Assembly: GCA_041623895.1 (NCBI GenBank)
Contig: JBFJVZ010000289.1
Coordinates: 1 to 10,404 of the forward strand
Direction: 5' to 3'
Length of the DNA stretch: 10,404 nt
Source: JBFJVZ01 sp041623895
GTDB lineage: Bacteria > Planctomycetota > Planctomycetia > Pirellulales > Pirellulaceae
A program made the position numbers and the translations under genes. The notes beneath the pieces were generated by a model. The model was not told where the DNA came from and ran no database searches. It saw nothing but the letters and a program-made list of their open reading frames with translations. Positions within the stretch are counted from its first letter, which is position 1, and each line of letters starts with the position of its first letter. Below are positions 6,549 through 10,404 of this stretch, piece by piece.

Positions 6549-6612
6549 AATTCACTTACGGCATGTATCGGCCACATGGGTTTTTCAAGTTCTACAACTG
6601 GGGGAAGAGAAG

Positions 6613-6807
6613 ATGAAAAAGATCATCAACATCACCAAGAAGATCGCACGAGACGAAGAAGGTGCGGTCTTGGTCGAGTACGCACTGCTGGTCGCCTTGA
6701 TCGCGCTGGCTTGCATCGCTGCGATTACCCTGTTGGGCAATGAGATTGCAGCTTTGTTCGAGCGAATCGCCGCAATTTTGCAAGCACAACCGCCAGGGCA
6801 AGGCTAG
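6613..6807 (+). CDS. flp: Flp family type IVb pilin precursor
   Basis: Major subunit of the Tad (tight adherence) pilus. It is a 64-aa prepilin with a positively charged leader (MKKIINITKKIARDEEG) ending at Gly17, where prepilin peptidase should cut before Ala18. The mature N-terminus AVLVEYALLVALIALACIAA carries the hallmark Glu5-Tyr6 of the Flp family and forms the single hydrophobic helix that packs in the pilus core. The mature protein would be 47 aa, normal for Flp. The C-terminal tail (FERIAAILQAQPPGQG) is short and has no cysteine. A GGGGAAGAGAAG purine run immediately before the ATG provides the ribosome site. It is the first gene of the operon, preceded by a sigma-54-type promoter and followed by a strong hairpin. 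Only one pilin copy is present in the window. Confidence 0.95.
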   Translation: MKKIINITKKIARDEEGAVLVEYALLVALIALACIAAITLLGNEIAALFERIAAILQAQPPGQG

Positions 6808-6822
6808 TAGGAGAGTCAACGT

Positions 6823-6849
6823 CGGTTCCTCTCAAGACGAGAGGAACTG
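6823..6849 (+). terminator. Strong hairpin just downstream of flp
   Basis: GTTCCTCTC (6825-6833) pairs with GAGAGGAAC (6839-6847) around AAGAC. The stem extends by a G-T and a C-G pair to 6823/6849. No T-run follows, so it is better read as a partial terminator or 3'-end stabiliser giving excess flp mRNA than as a full stop. Confidence 0.55.
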
Positions 6850-6942
6850 CACAATCCTGTAACTGATGCAGAAGTCCGGAATAGCGAAAGTATACGGAGG
6901 GATGATCGTTTACCGACTATCTGGTTCACGTTGAGCAACAAA

Positions 6943-6959
6943 ACCACGGATTCCGTGGT
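6943..6959 (+). promoter_or_regulatory. Hairpin ahead of the tadV ribosome site
   Basis: ACCACGG (6943-6949) pairs with CCGTGGT (6953-6959) around ATT. It ends 14 nt before the GAGG ribosome site (6974-6977) of tadV, so it could affect processing or translation of the downstream message. Confidence 0.4.
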
Positions 6960-6984
6960 GAGGTTGATTGGATGAGGTCGGTTG

Positions 6985-7545
6985 ATGCAACTATTAACGT
7001 CAACAGCAGTGATCGTTACGTTGTGTTGCGCCATGATCGCAGCGATCACGGACCTCACCACATCTAAGGTCTACAACGTTCTGACCATACCGATGGTGAT
7101 CGCGGGGCTGATCTATCACAGCCTGACCGGTGGTCTGATCGGGTTGGCTGGCAGTTTCTTGGGGCTGATCATTGGTTTTGGTTTGGTATTGCTTCCCTTC
7201 TTGATGGGCGGCATGGGTGGAGGTGACGTCAAATTATTGGCTGGGATCGGCGCATGGGTTGGGGTGCCCGCAATCTTTTATGTGTTCATTGCTGCCGGGC
7301 TGATGGCAGGTGTATGTGCGATTGTCATGTTGCTGTGGCAAAAGCGGTCGGTGGCGCGTCTGGCTGGGGACATGCGGATGATGTGGTGTCAGTTCGCCTC
7401 TCTGAGTCAACAGACGGCGACCGAAGGCTGGGCGGATCACAGCATCACTCATAGCCAACCGCGCAGAACGGTGATTCCCTTTGGAGTGCTGGTGGCGCTG
7501 GCAGTGATCATCACGTTTTTTTATGCGTCTTGGACAGGAATGTAG
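6985..7545 (+). CDS. tadV: TadV/CpaA prepilin peptidase (A24 aspartic protease)
   Basis: Inner-membrane aspartic peptidase that cleaves the Flp leader before assembly. From ATG 6985 it is 186 aa. It lacks the N-terminal methyltransferase domain of PilD, as expected of TadV/CpaA. The two catalytic aspartates are present: Asp23 in AITDLTTSKVYN and Asp81 in the GxGD-type block MGGMGGGDVKLLAGIG. Hydrophobic segments cover most of residues 1-125. A polar cytoplasmic stretch (about 126-164, with DMRMMWCQFASLSQQ) precedes a last membrane segment IPFGVLVALAVIITFF (about 166-181). The start is supported by GAGG at 6974-6977, 7 nt upstream; a TTG codon immediately before it is the only other option. 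It is the second gene of the pilus operon, 177 nt after flp and 51 nt before cpaB. Confidence 0.93.
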   Translation: MQLLTSTAVIVTLCCAMIAAITDLTTSKVYNVLTIPMVIAGLIYHSLTGGLIGLAGSFLGLIIGFGLVLLPFLMGGMGGGDVKLLAGIGAWVGVPAIFYVFIAAGLMAGVCAIVMLLWQKRSVARLAGDMRMMWCQFASLSQQTATEGWADHSITHSQPRRTVIPFGVLVALAVIITFFYASWTGM

Positions 7546-7596
7546 AAGTCAACCGGAAATGGTATTCGCAACAGATTTAACATAAAGGCGTCCGTC

Positions 7597-8676
7597 ATGA
7601 GTACTCGCACCCTACTAATAGGTTTTTTGACTGTCGCCGCTGGCGCCGCGGCCGCCGTCGGGGTTGGACAATTGGTCAAGCAGCTGGAGCCTCCGGATCT
7701 GGACGAGACTGTCAACGTCGTGACGGTGGCGATGGAGGTGCCGCGCGGTGAGATGCTTTCACGAGAACGGCTGACCGTCGAGCAATGGCCCAAGGACCAT
7801 GTGCCGGAAGAAACATTGAAAACGGTTGATGAGGCACTTGGCCGCGTCGCGCTGGCTCCTTTGTATAAGGGTCAGCCGGTCAACGACAACTTACTGGCCT
7901 TACGCGACGTTCCCGCGGGTTTGGCCTCTCTGGTACCCGATGGCATGCGTGCCTTCACCATTCATACGCCAACGATCGCCTCCGGTGTTGCCGGATTCGT
8001 ACTTCCCGGTAACTACGTAGACATATTGCTAACGGTCAGCAGTAGAACCAGCCTGAGCCGCGAAGTCGGCGGCGGTGTCACGGTGATTCTATTGCAGCGT
8101 GTCGAGATTCTCGCCGTCGACCAGAACCTGGATGCGCCGACACAAAACAGGGTCGACGCAAAGAGTTTAAAGTCGGTCACGTTGCTGGTAACACCAGAAC
8201 AGGCCAGTAAGCTGAGCTTGGCGCAAAACAAGGGAGTACTGGAGTTGTCGTTGCGGAATCCGGGCGATGAAGCTCCCGTGGTTGCAGGTGCGATCACATC
8301 CGCGGATTTGCAATATCTGGGTGAGCTGCCGCTAACGGATGAGCCCACTGAATCAGACGAAGAGCGGGTGGGGAGGCTTGTGATGGAACGGCTCGCGGAG
8401 CGGGAGGCGGAAATGGAAAAGATGCAAGCAGAACGAGAGGAAGCGCTGAAAGCGGAAATGCTGGCCTTGGGAGAAGAGTTTCAACGTGAAATGGACAGCG
8501 CGCGGGCCGAGTTTGCCAAAGCTCAGGCAGCCCCGCAGCCTGCGGTAGAGGCGAGACCGAAGAAGCCAAACGTGTTGGCGATTCGCACTTTGCGTGGCAC
8601 ACACAGCGGCGTCGTGTTGGTTAAACCTGGCAGCGGTTCCAGGAACAACAGCGTTGCCAGAAAGTTAGACAACTAG
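7597..8676 (+). CDS. cpaB: CpaB/RcpC Flp pilus assembly protein with coiled-coil insert
   Basis: Tad pilus assembly factor thought to act in the periplasm with the outer-membrane secretin. It has 359 aa. An N-terminal membrane anchor (residues 5-26, LLIGFLTVAAGAAAAVGVGQ) is followed by a SAF domain (about 41-102, VVTVAMEVPRGEMLSRERLT through YKGQPVNDNLL) and the RcpC/CpaB domain (about 116-222, with GMRAFTIHTPTIASGVAGFV, LPGNYVDILLT, VEILAVDQ and VTLLVTPEQASKL). Residues about 252-310 then form a long, highly charged Glu/Arg/Lys helix that looks like a coiled coil, followed by a Pro/Ala linker and a short strand-like tail (NVLAIRTLRGTHSGVVLV). The helix makes the protein longer than typical CpaB (about 260-320 aa). 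AAAGG at 7584-7588 is 8 nt upstream of the ATG. Confidence 0.92.
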   Translation: MSTRTLLIGFLTVAAGAAAAVGVGQLVKQLEPPDLDETVNVVTVAMEVPRGEMLSRERLTVEQWPKDHVPEETLKTVDEALGRVALAPLYKGQPVNDNLLALRDVPAGLASLVPDGMRAFTIHTPTIASGVAGFVLPGNYVDILLTVSSRTSLSREVGGGVTVILLQRVEILAVDQNLDAPTQNRVDAKSLKSVTLLVTPEQASKLSLAQNKGVLELSLRNPGDEAPVVAGAITSADLQYLGELPLTDEPTESDEERVGRLVMERLAEREAEMEKMQAEREEALKAEMLALGEEFQREMDSARAEFAKAQAAPQPAVEARPKKPNVLAIRTLRGTHSGVVLVKPGSGSRNNSVARKLDN

Positions 8677-8701
8677 AGATTTGCAGAAAGGATGATTCGC
8701 G

Positions 8702-9784
8702 ATGCGAGCATTGATCGCCAGTTCGGATGCATCCATCACGAAACGGATTCAGGGCATGCTCCAGGGTCGGGGCTGGCAATGTGAGTGGGCTCACAGCAGC
8801 AACGCCGACGAGTTGGAAGGAGTGCTTTGCCGGGGCGACTTTGAGATGGTGGTAGTTGTGCTTTCAGCAAAACCTTCGAAGGCCAACGTCGAGAAGCTGC
8901 GCGATCATATTTGTGGCAAGATGGTCGTTGTGGGACCGGCCGATCCCAAGATTATCTTGGGAGTGCTGCATCACTGCGGCGCCGAGGAATATGTGAATGT
9001 CGATGATCTCGAGGCCGAATTCGAATCGGTGTTGCGCCGCTCACAGCGAGTGGAGCGGGGTAAGGTGATCGCCGTGATTTCGCCCTCTGGCGGCGGCGGC
9101 TCAACAACTCTGGCCGTGAATCTGGCAACCGTCCTTGCCGCCAAAGCGGCCCGTTGTGGTTTGATCGATTTGAATCTGTCGGCTGGCGACGCAGCCGCCA
9201 TGCTTGACCTGAAACCCGATCATAGCCTTGCCGATTTTGCCCGCAACGTGCCACGGATGGATCTTTCCTTGTTCAGCCAACTGCTTAGCTCGCACAGCAG
9301 CGGTATCGAATTATTGGCGGCACCGCTCGATTTCGAAGACATCCCTGACGTGACAGGTGATGCGGTGCGTACGGCGATCATCATGGCACGAGACCAGTTT
9401 CCTTATGTGGTGGTGGACGTCGATCAGTCGTGCAGTAGCGAACAGATCGAAGCACTCAAGCTGGCCGACGTGATTTTGTTGGTATTCCAGCTTGACTTTC
9501 ATTCCCTGCGCAACGTCCGGCGCGTTGTTGGCTATTTCACACGTTGCGGAATTGCCAAGACGCTCATTCGGCTGGTTGTGAATCGATATGGCCAGACCGC
9601 CGAAATCAGTCCCGCGCAGGTTGAAACGGCGCTAAATATGAAAATTGATTTTTATCTGCCGGAGGATGCAAAAGATATCAACCGCGCGGAAAACACGGGA
9701 GTACCGGTGGTCGTCGATCGGCCACGGACAAAGATTTCCCGCTGCATTAGCGAATTGGCGGCGGAAGTGAACGGCGTTACTTGA
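8702..9784 (+). CDS. cpaE: CpaE/TadZ pilus localisation protein (pseudo-receiver plus MinD-like ATPase fold)
   Basis: Member of the ParA/MinD superfamily that positions the Tad machine in the cell. It has 360 aa. Residues 1-115 form a receiver-like alpha/beta domain; the strand that should end in the phospho-accepting Asp reads FEMVVVVLSA, so it looks like a non-phosphorylatable pseudo-receiver. Residues 120-360 are the MinD-like part. The P-loop reads SPSGGGGSTTLAVN (127-140): Ser129 and Ser134 replace the signature and Walker A lysines. The switch region DLNLSAGDAAAMLDL (156-170) keeps the DxNxxxGD pattern, and VVVDVDQ (236-242) fills the Walker B place. Later blocks VILLVFQLDFHSLRNVRR and VNRYG are typical of CpaE. 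AAAGGA (8687-8692) lies 9 nt upstream. It sits between cpaB and cpaF, the usual Tad order. Confidence 0.92.
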   Translation: MRALIASSDASITKRIQGMLQGRGWQCEWAHSSNADELEGVLCRGDFEMVVVVLSAKPSKANVEKLRDHICGKMVVVGPADPKIILGVLHHCGAEEYVNVDDLEAEFESVLRRSQRVERGKVIAVISPSGGGGSTTLAVNLATVLAAKAARCGLIDLNLSAGDAAAMLDLKPDHSLADFARNVPRMDLSLFSQLLSSHSSGIELLAAPLDFEDIPDVTGDAVRTAIIMARDQFPYVVVDVDQSCSSEQIEALKLADVILLVFQLDFHSLRNVRRVVGYFTRCGIAKTLIRLVVNRYGQTAEISPAQVETALNMKIDFYLPEDAKDINRAENTGVPVVVDRPRTKISRCISELAAEVNGVT

Positions 9785-9798
9785 GGAGACATCGAATC

Positions 9799-10404
9799 AT
9801 GGTCTGGACACCAATAGATCGAGACACGCTGGAATGCAAAGTAGAGGACTTCAGTCGCATCAAGGGCGAACTGCATCGTCAGCTGATCGCAGCGATGGAC
9901 CTGTCGGCACTGGGTTCGCTAAATGAAGAGCAGTTGCGCAGTGAAGTCAGGCAAGCGGCCGAGGAGTTGTGTGGTCAGCGAAAGGAACTACTCAGCCATA
10001 CGGATCGCGAACGGCTGATTAACGAGGTACTCGACGAGACTTTCGGATTGGGGCCGCTGCAATCCTTAATGTTGGACCCCACAATTTCGGACATTCTGGT
10101 CAACGGGCACGACAATGTTTACGTCGAACGACATGGACTGTTGGAACGCATCGATGACATCGCTTTTGACAACGATAAACATCTGATGCAAATCATTCAG
10201 CGAATCGTCAGTCGAGTCGGACGGCGTGTTGACGAGGCCAGCCCGATGGTCGATGCACGCCTGCCCGATGGCAGTCGTGTCAATGCGATCGTTCCGCCGC
10301 TGGCACTGGACGGCCCGCTACTGTCGATTCGCCGCTTCGGAACGCGGCCGCTGACAGAAGCCGATTTGCTGACCAATGGTACGTTGCCGGCCGAAGTCTT
10401 GAAC
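9799..10404 (+). CDS. cpaF: CpaF/TadA pilus assembly ATPase, 5' part (runs off the window)
   Basis: Cytoplasmic secretion ATPase of the GspE/VirB11 superfamily that powers Flp pilus assembly. The window holds the first 202 codons with no stop; the family is usually about 430-480 aa, so roughly half is present. The N-terminal helical part (1-80) contains ERLINEVLDETFGLGPLQSL (71-90). The T2SSE N-terminal domain follows with MLDPTISDILVNG (91-103), VYVERHGLLERI (107-118), the signature GRRVDEASPMVDARLPDGSR (141-160), VNAIVPPLALDGPLLSIRRF (161-180), and RPLTEADLLTNGTL. The reading ends before the Walker A motif, so catalytic integrity cannot be judged. The start is supported by AGGAG at 9784-9788, 10 nt upstream, overlapping the cpaE stop. 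The 14-nt gap implies co-transcription with cpaE. Confidence 0.95.
   Translation, partial: MVWTPIDRDTLECKVEDFSRIKGELHRQLIAAMDLSALGSLNEEQLRSEVRQAAEELCGQRKELLSHTDRERLINEVLDETFGLGPLQSLMLDPTISDILVNGHDNVYVERHGLLERIDDIAFDNDKHLMQIIQRIVSRVGRRVDEASPMVDARLPDGSRVNAIVPPLALDGPLLSIRRFGTRPLTEADLLTNGTLPAEVLN

Larger units (their letters stand above)
6189..6612. other. Divergent regulatory region between cyclase and flp
   Basis: There is no convincing gene. From left to right it holds the cyclase ribosome site, a tandem 22-bp repeat (6215-6258), several dyads (6359-6372, 6369-6395, 6449-6465), a sigma-54-type promoter (6532-6548) and a presumed 5' untranslated region of about 54 nt with two small hairpins (CATGT/ACATG at 6562-6578 and AGTT/AACT at 6588-6599) just before the flp ribosome site. 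Confidence 0.6.

Noticed and set aside
6902..6934. Ten-codon leader-peptide-like frame before tadV (ATG to TGA), preceded by GGAGG
   Set aside because: The GGAGG is only 1 nt from the ATG, too close for normal initiation, and the peptide shows no attenuation-type codon run.
8294..8602. 102-codon minus-strand frame antisense to cpaB
   Set aside because: It is a shadow of the Glu/Arg-rich coiled-coil coding sequence; its Pro/Leu-rich composition is the expected complement.

Overview
This window looks like chromosomal DNA from a member of the Planctomycetota, probably a Pirellula-like lineage. That assignment is an inference from remembered protein style, moderate G+C, scattered regulatory genes and a Tad pilus locus; no marker gene is present. 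No rRNA, tRNA, CRISPR array, insertion sequence or phage gene was seen.

Layout. The left part (about 1-6190) is a mixed set of mostly minus-strand single genes: a GspF/PilC-type inner-membrane protein (40-1062), a small conserved-looking protein (1403-1669), an orphan soluble histidine kinase on the plus strand (about 1888-2673), an exported PQQ-type sugar dehydrogenase (2691-3935), an exported FKBP prolyl isomerase (4035-4766) and an exported cyclase-family hydrolase (5139-6188). Several gaps hold clear secondary-structure elements. The most notable is a roughly 65-nt multi-hairpin element at 1222-1286.

The right part (6189-10404) is one plus-strand Tad/Flp (type IVb) pilus operon: flp pilin, prepilin peptidase tadV/cpaA, cpaB/rcpC, cpaE/tadZ and the 5' half of the ATPase gene cpaF/tadA, which runs off the window. 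Gaps after tadV are 51, 25 and 14 nt, and each gene has a recognisable Shine-Dalgarno site. The 424-nt region upstream of flp carries a good sigma-54 (-24/-12) promoter match and a dyad about 100 nt upstream of the predicted start. The 177-nt flp-tadV gap contains two strong hairpins that could let pilin mRNA accumulate above the assembly-gene mRNA.

How the genes work together. The prepilin is cleaved by TadV. CpaB probably acts in the periplasm with the outer-membrane secretin, CpaE/TadZ places the machine at the cell pole, and CpaF/TadA powers assembly. The remaining platform and secretin genes are expected just beyond the right edge. The periplasmic enzymes on the left have no evident link to the pilus. 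I do not see a clearly new system. The points most worth checking are the sigma-54 control of the pilus operon, the degenerate P-loop of CpaE, the coiled-coil insert of CpaB and the intergenic structured element.
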